Notes: generated from the letters alone by a model not told the origin. 29,032 nt of DNA from JBLNDG01 sp050261415 (GCA_050261415.1 JBLNDG010000258.1:1-29032); one strand, 5' to 3'. Numbered from the stretch's first letter, positions 7,672 through 15,261 are shown. Numbers and translations: made by a program.

Positions 7672-9580
7672 ATATATCAAGGTTTCTGACATATTTAGCG
7701 TTATGCTCTATGAATTCCCTTCTTGGTTCAACCTTATCTCCCATAAGGACTGTAAATATCTCATCTGCTGCAATGGCATCCTCCATAGTTACCTGAAGAA
7801 TAGTCCTTGTTTCGGGATTCATTGTAGTATCCCAAAGCTGTTCCGCATCCATTTCTCCAAGGCCTTTGTACCTCTGAACGCTTATACCGTCCCTGCCTAT
7901 TTCGTTCAGTATGCTTTCAAATTCTTTATCATTATATGCATAGTGGTCTTTATTTTTCTTTCTGACTCTAAAGAGTGGCGGTTGGGCAATATATACAGAA
8001 CCGGCTTCAATAAGAGGACTCATATACCTGTAGAAGAAAGTCAAAAGCAGTGTTCTTATATGAGCTCCATCTACATCGGCATCGGTCATCATTATGATTT
8101 TACCATATCGCATTTTTTCAATGTTAAAATCATCGCTGATTCCTGCACCTAGGGCTGTAATCATTGCTCTTATCATCTCGCTTGACAGTATCTTATCCAG
8201 TCTCGCCTTTTCCACATTTAATATTTTACCTCTCAAAGGAAGTATTGCCTGAAATTTCCTGTCCCTGCCCTGCTTTGCAGAGCCTCCTGCGGAATCTCCC
8301 TCAACAATATAAATCTCGCACAGCTTAGGATCCCTTTCAGAGCAATCGGCTAATTTTCCCGGAAGTGTTGTACTTTCAAGCACTGTCTTTCTTCTTGTCA
8401 ATTCCCTTGCTTTTTTAGCAGCATCTCTGGCTCTTGCAGCCGTCATGGCTTTCTCTACTATTATTTTTGCAGCGGAAGGATTTTCTTCCATATATGACTC
8501 AAAATTCTCCGATACTATAGAGTCAACTATTCCCCTTACCTCAGGATTGCCAAGTTTAGTCTTGGTCTGCCCCTCAAACTGCGGGTCGGGCAGCTTTACG
8601 CTTATAACACAAGACATACCTTCCCTTACATCTTCTCCTATAAGGTTTGCATCATTTTCCTTGAGAAATTTATATTTTCTCGCATAATCATTTATTACTT
8701 TTGTGATTGCAGTTTTAAAACCGCTTGTATGGCTGCCGCCCTCCAAAGTGTTTATATTATTAGCGAAGCTGAAAATGCTTTCTGTATAACCGTCATTATA
8801 TTGAAGCGCTATTTCAACGTCTATATCGTCTTTCTTTGCTTCAAAATATATAGGCTCATCATGCAGAACTTCCCTGTTCTTATTAAGGTACTTAACAAAG
8901 GATATTATCCCTCCATCATACTGGAAGGTCTTTTCTGTGTTATCCCTCTCATCCTTAAGGTTTATCTTTATACCCTTGTTAAGGAATGCAAGCTCCCTGA
9001 GCCTATGCTCAAGTGTGTCGAAGCTGTATTCCAATTCATCAAACACTTGGGCATCCGGCTTGAAAGACACTTTTGACCCTGTTGTTTTAGATGTACCGAT
9101 TACTTTTAACTCAGTAACAGGAACACCTCTTTCATATCTCTGGAAAAAAACTTTTCCTTCCCTTTTTACCTCTACTTCCAACCATTCAGACAAAGCATTA
9201 ACTACTGAAACACCAACGCCATGCAAGCCGCCGGAAACCTTGTAGCCGCCTCCCCCGAACTTACTGCCTGCGTGAAGCACTGTAAGAGCTACTTCTACTG
9301 CAGGTTTGCCGAGCTTTGGATGAATTCCAACAGGAAAACCTCTTCCGTCGTCTTCGTTACTTATTGAGTTATCAGGGTGGATTGTTATATTAATATTTTT
9401 ACACACACCTACCAGAGCTTCGTCTATACTATTATCTACAACCTCCCAGACCAAATGGTGAAGTCCCTTGGCTCCTGTGCTTCCAATATACATGCCAGGC
9501 CTTTTTCTGACAGCCTCTAATCCCTCTAATACTTGAATTTGTTCTGCTTCATATACATTCGTATTCTTTTTATCATCCAT
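7670..9580 (-). CDS. gyrB: DNA gyrase subunit B
   Basis: The ATPase subunit of DNA gyrase, 636 residues, the short Gram-positive length. The GHKL ATP site is seen in VVDNSIDEA (48-56), DDGRGFPVGIHP (77-88) and the lid GGLHGVGVSVVNAL (117-130). The TOPRIM part has EGDSAGGSAKQGRDR, PLRGKILNVEKA and MTDADVDGAHIRTL, which hold the metal-binding acidic residues. The C-terminus has the conserved QRYKGLGEM and ends NAKYVRNLDI. The ATG start is preceded by AAGGGGG about 12 bases upstream, and that site overlaps the remB stop codon, so translation is probably coupled to remB. It is the last gene of the yaaA-recF-remB-gyrB cluster and has its own terminator. Confidence 0.98.
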   Translation of the reverse strand: MDDKKNTNVYEAEQIQVLEGLEAVRKRPGMYIGSTGAKGLHHLVWEVVDNSIDEALVGVCKNINITIHPDNSISNEDDGRGFPVGIHPKLGKPAVEVALTVLHAGSKFGGGGYKVSGGLHGVGVSVVNALSEWLEVEVKREGKVFFQRYERGVPVTELKVIGTSKTTGSKVSFKPDAQVFDELEYSFDTLEHRLRELAFLNKGIKINLKDERDNTEKTFQYDGGIISFVKYLNKNREVLHDEPIYFEAKKDDIDVEIALQYNDGYTESIFSFANNINTLEGGSHTSGFKTAITKVINDYARKYKFLKENDANLIGEDVREGMSCVISVKLPDPQFEGQTKTKLGNPEVRGIVDSIVSENFESYMEENPSAAKIIVEKAMTAARARDAAKKARELTRRKTVLESTTLPGKLADCSERDPKLCEIYIVEGDSAGGSAKQGRDRKFQAILPLRGKILNVEKARLDKILSSEMIRAMITALGAGISDDFNIEKMRYGKIIMMTDADVDGAHIRTLLLTFFYRYMSPLIEAGSVYIAQPPLFRVRKKNKDHYAYNDKEFESILNEIGRDGISVQRYKGLGEMDAEQLWDTTMNPETRTILQVTMEDAIAADEIFTVLMGDKVEPRREFIEHNAKYVRNLDI

Positions 9581-9597
9581 TTCAATAAATTCCCCCT

Positions 9598-9867
9598 TTA
9601 CCGCAATGATATATCATCTATGAATCCTGCTCGTTTATACAATGTAATAGAGGATATGGGAGACAAATATATCACGGTCTTTTTCTCTTTTTCAGCAAGA
9701 ATAAAAGATTTTGGTTCGTCATTGGAAATTTTCCTTATGAAGCCTTCGTCTTCGGCAGTTTTTAAAAATTCTCTTGTATTATTGGACATATTGCTTGATT
9801 CTATATCCATTATGGATATAATATCCTTCAAGGATATAACAACATCTCCGCCAAGATGAATAAACAT
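9598..9867 (-). CDS. remB: RemB/YaaB-like DUF370 regulatory protein
   Basis: An 89-residue protein starting MFIHLGGDVVISLKDIISIMD, the typical DUF370 beginning. In Bacillus subtilis the family member at the same place (RemB, formerly YaaB) activates extracellular-matrix genes together with RemA. The position between recF and gyrB supports orthology. It is followed 17 bases later by gyrB, whose Shine-Dalgarno overlaps the remB stop codon. The ATG is preceded by AAGGGAGG at about 8 bases. The upstream spacer (9868-9987) contains a TATAAT on the minus strand and a 9-base inverted repeat, so part of the remB-gyrB transcript may start there. The regulatory role here is inferred from the family. 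Confidence 0.88.
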   Translation of the reverse strand: MFIHLGGDVVISLKDIISIMDIESSNMSNNTREFLKTAEDEGFIRKISNDEPKSFILAEKEKKTVIYLSPISSITLYKRAGFIDDISLR

Positions 9868-9921
9868 CTATTTGTCCTCCCTTGTTCGCGAATATATATA
9901 ATTATCCAACTATTCTATTAT

Positions 9922-9949
9922 AACCTTTTATAAAAAAAACTAAAAGGTT
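9922..9949. other. Inverted repeat between recF and remB
   Basis: AACCTTTTA (9922-9930) pairs with TAAAAGGTT (9941-9949). The A/T run sits in the loop rather than after the stem, so this is not a standard terminator. It lies 39 bases past the recF stop codon and just upstream of a possible minus-strand TATAAT for remB. Confidence 0.35.
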
Positions 9950-9987
9950 TCTTGTTTATTTTGATAATGCATAACCCACAAAATAAT

Positions 9988-11109
9988 TTACATCTCGTGG
10001 CTTTGTGCACTTATTTTACCGTCAACAACATTAAATATTTTTGAACCGGCTGCTTTTAACTTGTCCATATGTTCAATATCAGTACAGGTTATTATTGTCT
10101 GCACATCACTAATAAAATTCATCAGATAATTCTGCCTTTCATTATCAAGCTCCGAAAAAACATCATCCAGCAGCAATACAGGCATTTCAGACGTTTCTGA
10201 TTCTATATATTTCAATTCTGAAATTTTAAGGGAAAGAAGTGTAGTCCTCTGTTGACCCTGAGATGAGTATGTCTTTACCTCCATATCATTTATAAAAAAC
10301 AGTAAATCATCCCTATGGGGGCCTTTATGTGTTACACCTCTTCTCAGATCTATATCCTTAAATTTGTTTAGGGTTTCAGTAAAATACTCTTTTATCTCAC
10401 TTTCACTTTTTCCGGTGTTATCAATCGAGGCATTATATCTTAATTCAAGCTTTTCTCTGCCGTTTGATATCTTATCATGAGTGTCTGCTGCAAATTTATT
10501 TATATCATCTATAAAATTACTTCTTGATATTATCAGTTTTGTACCAAAAAAGACAAGCTGCTCGTTCCATATATCAATAGTCTTTAATGAGTTATAGTTT
10601 ATTTTTGCTTCATTCAGAAGATTATTCCTCTGTTCCAGCACTTTTAAATATTGTATAAGATTGTAATAATATCCCGGTTTTACCTGGGACAATATTATAT
10701 CTGTGAATCTCCTCCTTTCAACCGGTCCCTCCTTTATTATCTTCATATGATCAGGTGAGAAAATAACGGTATTAAGATTTCCAATGAGTTCACCAATCTT
10801 ATTCAGCCTAACACCGTTCATTTTTACCTGCTTCTTGAAGCCCTTATTCAGATATATATCTACGGTCTTGTCAGCATTATCTTTTTCAAATTCAATTTTT
10901 ACTCTTGCATCCTGGCTGTTCCATCTTATAAGCTCTGAATCCTTCTGAGTCCTGTGGGATTTACCTGTCGAAGCAAGATATACAGATTCTATAATATTAG
11001 TCTTTCCTTGTGCATTTTGACCGTAAAATATGTTTATGCCGCTGTTAAGATCTATATCCAGAGACTCGTAGTTTCTATAATTTTTTAAATATATCTTTTT
11101 TATCTGCAA
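9988..11109 (-). CDS. recF: DNA replication and repair protein RecF
   Basis: An SMC-like ATPase that helps load RecA at gaps together with RecO and RecR. It is about 373 residues. Walker A is GQNAQGKT (30-37), the ABC-like signature lies in YSSQGQQRTTLLSLK, and Walker B is PVLLLDDVFSELD near the C-terminus. The frame extends to a GTG at 11118, but no ribosome site precedes that codon. A TTG at 11109 has GGGGTG 6 bases upstream and gives MQIKKIYLKNYRNY, which aligns residue for residue with the start of B. subtilis RecF, so I choose it. The gene begins about 20 bases after the yaaA stop codon in the same operon. Confidence 0.96.
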   Translation of the reverse strand: MQIKKIYLKNYRNYESLDIDLNSGINIFYGQNAQGKTNIIESVYLASTGKSHRTQKDSELIRWNSQDARVKIEFEKDNADKTVDIYLNKGFKKQVKMNGVRLNKIGELIGNLNTVIFSPDHMKIIKEGPVERRRFTDIILSQVKPGYYYNLIQYLKVLEQRNNLLNEAKINYNSLKTIDIWNEQLVFFGTKLIISRSNFIDDINKFAADTHDKISNGREKLELRYNASIDNTGKSESEIKEYFTETLNKFKDIDLRRGVTHKGPHRDDLLFFINDMEVKTYSSQGQQRTTLLSLKISELKYIESETSEMPVLLLDDVFSELDNERQNYLMNFISDVQTIITCTDIEHMDKLKAAGSKIFNVVDGKISAQSHEM

Positions 11110-11128
11110 AATAAGCACCCCGGCAATA

Positions 11129-11335
11129 TTATATAATCTTGTATGTTTGGTTAAAAACCTCTACAGTATCCCCTTTATGAAGCTTTTTTCCCCTGGCAAA
11201 TTCTACGTTTCCGTTTACCTTGACCATTCCGTCCTGTATAATACTCTTTGCTTCTCCACCGGATATTACCAGATTTTCAAACTTTAAAAACTGGTCGAGC
11301 TTTATGAATTTGGTCTCTATTTTTACTTCATTCAT
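11129..11335 (-). CDS. yaaA: S4-domain RNA-binding protein YaaA (RlbA-like)
   Basis: A 68-residue protein that is almost entirely one S4 RNA-binding fold. The core is LDQFLKFENLVISGGEAK, then IQDGMVKVNGNVE and RGKKLHKGDTV. It is the usual small gene between dnaN and recF in Firmicutes and is thought to help ribosome assembly or RNA metabolism. The ATG is preceded by AGAGAGTGG. A terminator-like hairpin stands just upstream (11364-11390), so yaaA must be reached by read-through from dnaN or by a promoter in the roughly 30 bases between hairpin and start. The family assignment is firm; the precise function is not established. Confidence 0.93.
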   Translation of the reverse strand: MNEVKIETKFIKLDQFLKFENLVISGGEAKSIIQDGMVKVNGNVEFARGKKLHKGDTVEVFNQTYKII

Positions 11336-11363
11336 TGTACCACTCTCTTTTACTATATTTTAG

Positions 11364-11390
11364 CAAAACCACCCTTTTGGGTGGTTTTTA
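11364..11390. terminator. Hairpin with T-run between dnaN and yaaA
   Basis: AAAACCACCC pairs with GGGTGGTTTT around the loop TTTT. On the plus strand it is followed by a T-run, and on the minus strand by TTTTGC, so it can act in either direction and is a plausible partial terminator after dnaN. Confidence 0.8.
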
Positions 11391-11443
11391 AATCTGATAT
11401 TCTTATTAGCGGAAATTCTATAGTGTAGAATCATTCATAATGA

Positions 11444-11460
11444 GGAGGTTCTATGCCTCC
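11444..11460 (-). other. Small inverted repeat just past the dnaN stop codon
   Basis: GGAGG and CCTCC, each 5 bases, separated by TTCTATG, form a short GC stem. It is too short and lacks a T-run to be a terminator by itself. A second inverted repeat, ATTCTA-tagtg-TAGAAT, follows at 11415-11431. Confidence 0.3.
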
Positions 11461-11473
11461 GAACTTTTATTTC

Positions 11474-12580
11474 TTAACTATTCTTTTTAAACCTTGCAGG
11501 AAGCACCAGGTAAAGATATCCTGTATTGTCGCAAGGTCTTATTATGCTTGGGCTTACATTAGTTGTAAATTCTATTGTGATTTCTTCACACTCTATGACC
11601 TTTAACACATCTATGAAATACTTTGCATTAAATGCTATTTCTATATCATTTCCTTCTTTTTGTATTTTTATTTGTTCGTAAACATCTCCGTTTTGTGAAT
11701 TAGACCTTATTGCCATCATATCATCATTAATTTCAAATTTTATCATATTGTTGCTGGAATCCCTGGCAAACAATGCTGCTCTATCACAGGATTCCATCAA
11801 GTTATTGGAGGAAACCTTTATCTTTATCTTATACTCTGAAGGTATTATCTGCTTATAGTTAATAAATTCTCCTTCCAACAATCTTGAAACTATTATCGTG
11901 TCCTCAATCTGGACCTGAATATGGTTTTTTGAGAAGTATATATTTACAGGATCTTCGTTTTCATTTAGTATTTTACCTATTTCTGAAAGAGTCTTTCCCG
12001 GGATTACAGCTTTAAAGTTGTTGTCATTTATTATACCATTCCACTTTACTGCCATTCTGAAGCCGTCAAGGGCAACTATCGTAAGTGTATCCCCTACTAT
12101 ATCAAATAATACCCCGGTAAGTATAGGTCTTACTTCATCAGTAGATACAGCGAATATAGTCTGTCTGATCATGTCCTTCAATACATTCTGCGAAAGAGTG
12201 ATCCCGTTCTCCTTCTTTACTACCGGAAGCTCAGGAAATTCATCATGAGGAAGTGTTACTACCTTAAAGCTTGAGTTTTCACTTTTTATATAGACAAGGT
12301 TACCTTCAGCCGTCTCTATTTCTATATCTGCATCAGGCAGCTTCCTTACTATCTCTCCTACTATCCTTGATGATAATACTACCTTTCCGGGTTCTATTAC
12401 ATCAACATTTGATTGTGTTTCAATACCTATTTCAAGATCTGTTGCAGTCAGCTTGAGTTTTCCGTTTTTTGCATCAAAAAGAATTCCTTCTAATATTGGA
12501 AGAGTTGTTTTTGAGGGTACTGCTTTTTGAACTATATTAATACTGTCGAGGAGAGTTGACTTCGTTGTTATTATTTTCAT
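11474..12580 (-). CDS. dnaN: DNA polymerase III beta subunit (sliding clamp)
   Basis: The ring-shaped processivity clamp of DNA polymerase III, which also binds RecF, MutS and other partners. The protein is 368 residues with three similar clamp folds of about 120 residues each. The start MKIITTKSTLLDSINIVQKAV, the middle motif VRPILTGVLF and VIPGKTLSEI, and the C-terminal LYLVLPAR are typical of the family. The ATG start is preceded by TTTGGAGG, and a perfect DnaA box fills the gap between that site and the ATG, so DnaA binding could affect dnaN expression. It lies downstream of dnaA across the unwinding region of the origin. It shares the left-arm strand and is followed by a hairpin before yaaA. 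Confidence 0.98.
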   Translation of the reverse strand: MKIITTKSTLLDSINIVQKAVPSKTTLPILEGILFDAKNGKLKLTATDLEIGIETQSNVDVIEPGKVVLSSRIVGEIVRKLPDADIEIETAEGNLVYIKSENSSFKVVTLPHDEFPELPVVKKENGITLSQNVLKDMIRQTIFAVSTDEVRPILTGVLFDIVGDTLTIVALDGFRMAVKWNGIINDNNFKAVIPGKTLSEIGKILNENEDPVNIYFSKNHIQVQIEDTIIVSRLLEGEFINYKQIIPSEYKIKIKVSSNNLMESCDRAALFARDSSNNMIKFEINDDMMAIRSNSQNGDVYEQIKIQKEGNDIEIAFNAKYFIDVLKVIECEEITIEFTTNVSPSIIRPCDNTGYLYLVLPARFKKNS

Positions 12581-12581
12581 T

Positions 12582-12590
12582 TGTGGATAA
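12582..12590 (-). promoter_or_regulatory. DnaA box inside the dnaN ribosome-binding region
   Basis: A perfect TTATCCACA on the minus strand, lying exactly between the dnaN Shine-Dalgarno (GGAGG, 12591-12595) and the ATG at 12580. It borders the AT-rich unwinding stretch on the side opposite the other boxes. Confidence 0.85.
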
Positions 12591-12630
12591 CCTCCAAAGC
12601 TTATTTTATATATAATATAATAAAATATTT

Positions 12631-12648
12631 TAGTAGTAATAGTAATAG
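12631..12648 (+). other. DnaA-trio element
   Basis: Six trinucleotides in a row, TAG-TAG-TAA-TAG-TAA-TAG, end at a G cluster and then a DnaA-box-like site (12653-12661). The polarity fits the known 3'-[G/A]AT-5' repeats on which a DnaA filament assembles to open the duplex. Confidence 0.8.
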
Positions 12649-12820
12649 GGGATGTTAATAAGTGTAAAAGCCGTAAAAGCTATTGAAAAACAACAAATAA
12701 CGCTGTTTATAAAATGTTAAATGTTTAATAAAAATCTGTTGATAAAAAAGAATAACTAAAATTCATATAATTTTTATAAACAATTTATCAATAAAATATC
12801 AACAGGTTATTAAGAGCTTT

Positions 12821-14152
12821 TTAACCTTCTATTTTATTCCTTATTTCCTCTATTACAGATTTCAATTGAATATCTATCTTCATATCTGAAGATATTTTTT
12901 CATATGCATGCATTATTGTGGTATGATCTCTACCGAATTCTTCACCTATCCTGGGCAATGACAGGTCAGTCAGCTCCCTGCAAAGAAACATTGCAATCTG
13001 TCTTGGTAAAACAATAGATTTGTTACGCTTCTTGGCGTTGAAGTCTTCTATTTTTATGCTGTAATACTGCCCAACTACTTCTTTTATCGCAGCAGGGGTA
13101 ACCAGCCTTGGTTTTGAATTGGATATTATATCCTTCAAAGCCTCACTTGCAAGGTCTTCATTTATTTCCCCATTTGTCAGGGATGAGTATGCTACTATCC
13201 TGATGAGAGCTCCTTCAAGTTCCCTTATATTGGATTGTATTTTCTTTGCTATTAGAAGCATTACATTATCGGAAATAGAAAGATTCTCTGTTTTAGCTTT
13301 TTTCTTTAGTATAGCTATTCGTGTTTCAAGATCCGGGGGCTGAATATCAGCAATAAGACCCTGTTCAAACCTTGATCTCAGCCTGTCCTCCAATGTAGGT
13401 ATTTCTTTTGGAGGGCGATCGCTGGATATAATTATCTGCTTATTAGCTTCATATAAGGAATTGAAAGTATGGAAGAATTCCTCCTGTGTTCGTTCCTTTC
13501 CGGCAATAAACTGAATATCGTCTATTAGAAGTATATCTACATTTCTATACTTGTTTCTGAATTCATTATTTCTATCGTCTCTTATTGAATTTATTAGTTC
13601 ATTTGTAAAGGTTTCGGAGGATATATAAACTACTTTTGTTCTCTTGTTCTGTTTCAATATATAGTGGCCGATAGCATGCATAAGATGTGTTTTGCCCAAA
13701 CCAACTCCTCCATATATAAAGAGGGGGTTATATGCTTTTGCCGGTGATTCGGCAACTGCGACTGACGCAGCGTGAGCCAAACGGTTACTGTTGCCTATAA
13801 CGAAAGTATCAAAGGTGTACTTTGGATTCAGGGAAGAATTGTCCGCTTCTTCGATAGAATTCTTTTGTATTTCTTCATCTACAATTGAAGCGTAGTTTTC
13901 TTCTGTCGGTATTACAAATTTTATATCAAAATATTCGCCTGTAACTTGTTTCAAAGCGTTTTTTATTAAAGTTACATAACGCGCTTCCAATATACCTTTT
14001 GTAAAATCATCAGGCACAGAAAAGGTAATAAGGTTGTCCTTTATAGAAAGAGGATGTATTGCTTTAAGCCAAGTATTGAAGCTTACTTCTGTTAATTCAA
14101 CCTTTATTACGTCTAGAGTTTTTTCCCAGATTTCAATATTATGAGGATACAT
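12821..14152 (-). CDS. dnaA: Chromosomal replication initiator protein DnaA
   Basis: The AAA+ initiator that binds DnaA boxes and opens the origin. The protein is 443 residues. Domain I (1-85) is the helicase- and regulator-binding fold, followed by a short linker. Domain III has Walker A GGVGLGKT (148-155), Walker B ILLIDDIQF with D211 and D212, and sensor RSRFEQGL. Domain IV ends in the DNA-binding signature GRDHTTIMHAYEK (407 onward). INSIRD (187-192) carries the two isoleucines three apart that in B. subtilis DnaA contact single-stranded DnaA-trio DNA. The ATG follows AAGGAGG. Upstream lies the DnaA-box cluster, with boxes placed where its promoter must be, so autoregulation is likely. 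Confidence 0.99.
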   Translation of the reverse strand: MYPHNIEIWEKTLDVIKVELTEVSFNTWLKAIHPLSIKDNLITFSVPDDFTKGILEARYVTLIKNALKQVTGEYFDIKFVIPTEENYASIVDEEIQKNSIEEADNSSLNPKYTFDTFVIGNSNRLAHAASVAVAESPAKAYNPLFIYGGVGLGKTHLMHAIGHYILKQNKRTKVVYISSETFTNELINSIRDDRNNEFRNKYRNVDILLIDDIQFIAGKERTQEEFFHTFNSLYEANKQIIISSDRPPKEIPTLEDRLRSRFEQGLIADIQPPDLETRIAILKKKAKTENLSISDNVMLLIAKKIQSNIRELEGALIRIVAYSSLTNGEINEDLASEALKDIISNSKPRLVTPAAIKEVVGQYYSIKIEDFNAKKRNKSIVLPRQIAMFLCRELTDLSLPRIGEEFGRDHTTIMHAYEKISSDMKIDIQLKSVIEEIRNKIEG

Positions 14153-14224
14153 GCTTAGCCTCCTTAGTAAAACAAATAATAAACAGCTTTATGCACAAAA
14201 TAATGCAAAAATTTGAAAAAGTTA

Positions 14225-14253
14225 ATTATAAAGCTATATATGTATAAAAGTGT
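14225..14253 (-). promoter_or_regulatory. Candidate dnaA promoter overlapping a DnaA box
   Basis: A minus-strand TATAAT lies at 14225-14230, about 75 bases before the dnaA ATG. The matching -35 position (14248-14253) is a poor hexamer but overlaps the DnaA box at 14251-14259, which would allow DnaA to repress its own gene. Confidence 0.4.
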
Positions 14254-14522
14254 TGATAAAATGTTAATATAATCTTGTAAAAAAAGAAGCAATATAAAAT
14301 TATCAACAGACGTAAATAATAGTTATAAACATAAAAAAAACCAGAGATTAACTAACTTTTTATTAAATTATAGACAAGTTATTAAATATTAATACACAGA
14401 AATAAAAAGTTATTAACAGGTTATTCACAGATGTGTATAACTTATAAAAAAAAGAGAAGTTATGCACAGCCATATAACTATAATAGCAAAACAAAATACT
14501 AAATTCAATAATTATTAGATAT

Positions 14523-14531
14523 TTATCCACA
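14523..14531 (+). promoter_or_regulatory. DnaA box, perfect
   Basis: TTATCCACA exactly matches the consensus. It is the first of two perfect boxes 33 bases apart (about three helical turns) at the rpmH side of the cluster. Confidence 0.9.
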
Positions 14532-14555
14532 ATATGCAGGCGAAAGGAATATTCT

Positions 14556-14564
14556 TTATCCACA
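14556..14564 (+). promoter_or_regulatory. DnaA box, perfect
   Basis: The second TTATCCACA, in the same orientation as the box at 14523-14531. Confidence 0.9.
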
Positions 14565-14630
14565 GGTAAAAATCTTCAAATATCTTGAAATAAGTTGTAT
14601 ACTTAGAGTAGTATAAATATAATAATTATA

Positions 14631-14659
14631 TTGACAGGTACTTTTAATGTCTATATAAT
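14631..14659 (+). promoter_or_regulatory. Consensus sigma-A promoter of rpmH
   Basis: TTGACA (14631-14636), exactly 17 bases, then TATAAT (14654-14659): a perfect match to the housekeeping promoter. Transcription should start near 14666, giving a leader of about 65 bases before rpmH. Confidence 0.93.
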
Positions 14660-14731
14660 TTTAATAGTAAAGTGGTGAATTATGCTTTATTATATAACGC
14701 ATAAACAGGATAGGTTAGGGGGTGTATGTTG

Positions 14732-14866
14732 ATGTTAATGACTTATCAACCGAAGAAGAGACAGAGGAAAAAAGTTCATGGCTTCAGAGAAAGAATGAGT
14801 ACTCCCAATGGTAGGGAAGTTCTCAGAAGAAGAAGAAGAAAAGGTAGACAGAGATTGACAGTATAA
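14732..14866 (+). CDS. rpmH: 50S ribosomal protein L34
   Basis: A 44-residue, extremely basic protein of the large ribosomal subunit. The sequence contains TYQPKKRQRKKVHGFRERM, STPNGREVL, and then RRRRRKGRQRL, the standard L34 pattern, and its length equals that of B. subtilis L34. Three in-frame ATG codons are near the start (14726, 14732, 14738). The Shine-Dalgarno AGGGGG (14717-14722) gives 9 bases to the ATG at 14732, which I choose; 14726 is too close. The second residue is Leu rather than the common Lys. It is the first gene of the right-arm operon, driven by the promoter at 14631-14659, and a hairpin follows its stop codon. Confidence 0.96.
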   Translation: MLMTYQPKKRQRKKVHGFRERMSTPNGREVLRRRRRKGRQRLTV

Positions 14867-14890
14867 GGCCGCGGCGTGTGGCCTTTTTCT
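14865..14890 (+). terminator. Hairpin with T-run between rpmH and rnpA
   Basis: AAGGCC (14865-14870) pairs with GGCCTT (14880-14885), followed by more T. The stem overlaps the rpmH stop codon. As the next gene has no obvious separate promoter, this is best read as a partial terminator that lowers rnpA relative to rpmH. Confidence 0.6.
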
Positions 14891-14916
14891 GTAGTCATGA
14901 AAAATGGAGGAACATA

Positions 14917-15261
14917 ATGACGACCCTGCATAAGCTGAAAAAAAATTATGAATTTAAAAAGGTATATAGCGAAGGAAGATATTATGTAGAAAAATATATT
15001 GTTATGTACTTGATTAAAAATGATTCTGAAGTAAATAGGGTAGGGTTTTCGGTCAGTAAAAAAGTAGGTAACAGCGTAACAAGGAACAGAGTGAAAAGAC
15101 TTATGAAAGAGGCATATAGACTTTTTAGCGGTAAGGTTAAGCTGGGCTATGACATGGTATTTACTGCCAGGGCAGGAAGTGCAGAGGCAGAATACGAAAC
15201 TATCAAGAATAATATGATGTCTGTATTGAATAGGGCCAAGCTTAAAAAAAGCGAGGAATAG
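14917..15261 (+). CDS. rnpA: Ribonuclease P protein component
   Basis: The protein subunit of RNase P, which helps the RNA subunit remove 5' leaders from tRNA precursors. The protein is 114 residues. The fold markers are LKKNYEFKKVYSEG near the start, GFSVSKKVGNSVTRNRVKRLMKEAYR in the middle (with the RNR motif that binds RNA) and GYDMVFTARAG. The open frame reaches back to 14878, but GGAGG at 14906-14910 is 6 bases before the ATG at 14917 and gives the normal family start. The stop codon is followed immediately by the yidD ATG, so the two are translationally coupled. Confidence 0.97.
   Translation: MTTLHKLKKNYEFKKVYSEGRYYVEKYIVMYLIKNDSEVNRVGFSVSKKVGNSVTRNRVKRLMKEAYRLFSGKVKLGYDMVFTARAGSAEAEYETIKNNMMSVLNRAKLKKSEE

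Larger units (their letters stand above)
12581..12820. other. oriC: Origin unwinding region between dnaA and dnaN
   Basis: Read from the dnaA side, the spacer holds box-like sites at 12785-12793 (TTATCAATA), 12737-12745 (TTATCAACA on the minus strand) and 12653-12661 (TTATTAACA on the minus strand). These are followed by a G cluster (12648-12651), a row of six TAG/TAA trinucleotides (12631-12648) and an AT-only stretch (about 12600-12630). This is the order described for the B. subtilis basal unwinding site: DnaA boxes, GC cluster, DnaA-trio, melting region, then dnaN. Confidence 0.8.
14153..14731. other. oriC: Origin region upstream of dnaA, with DnaA-box cluster
   Basis: An intergenic stretch of about 580 bases between divergent dnaA and rpmH. 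Perfect DnaA boxes TTATCCACA occur at 14523-14531 and 14556-14564. One-mismatch forms occur at 14189-14197, 14251-14259 (minus), 14300-14308, 14421-14429, 14432-14440 (minus) and 14460-14468. Weaker ones are at 14323-14331, 14368-14376 and 14410-14418. Several lie 10-40 bases apart in the same direction. This is the upstream half of a bipartite Firmicutes origin, and the right end carries the rpmH promoter. Confidence 0.92.

Noticed and set aside
8352..8368. Possible Noc site (TTCCCGGAA) in gyrB
   Set aside because: One base of the central palindrome is missing, which changes the half-site spacing.
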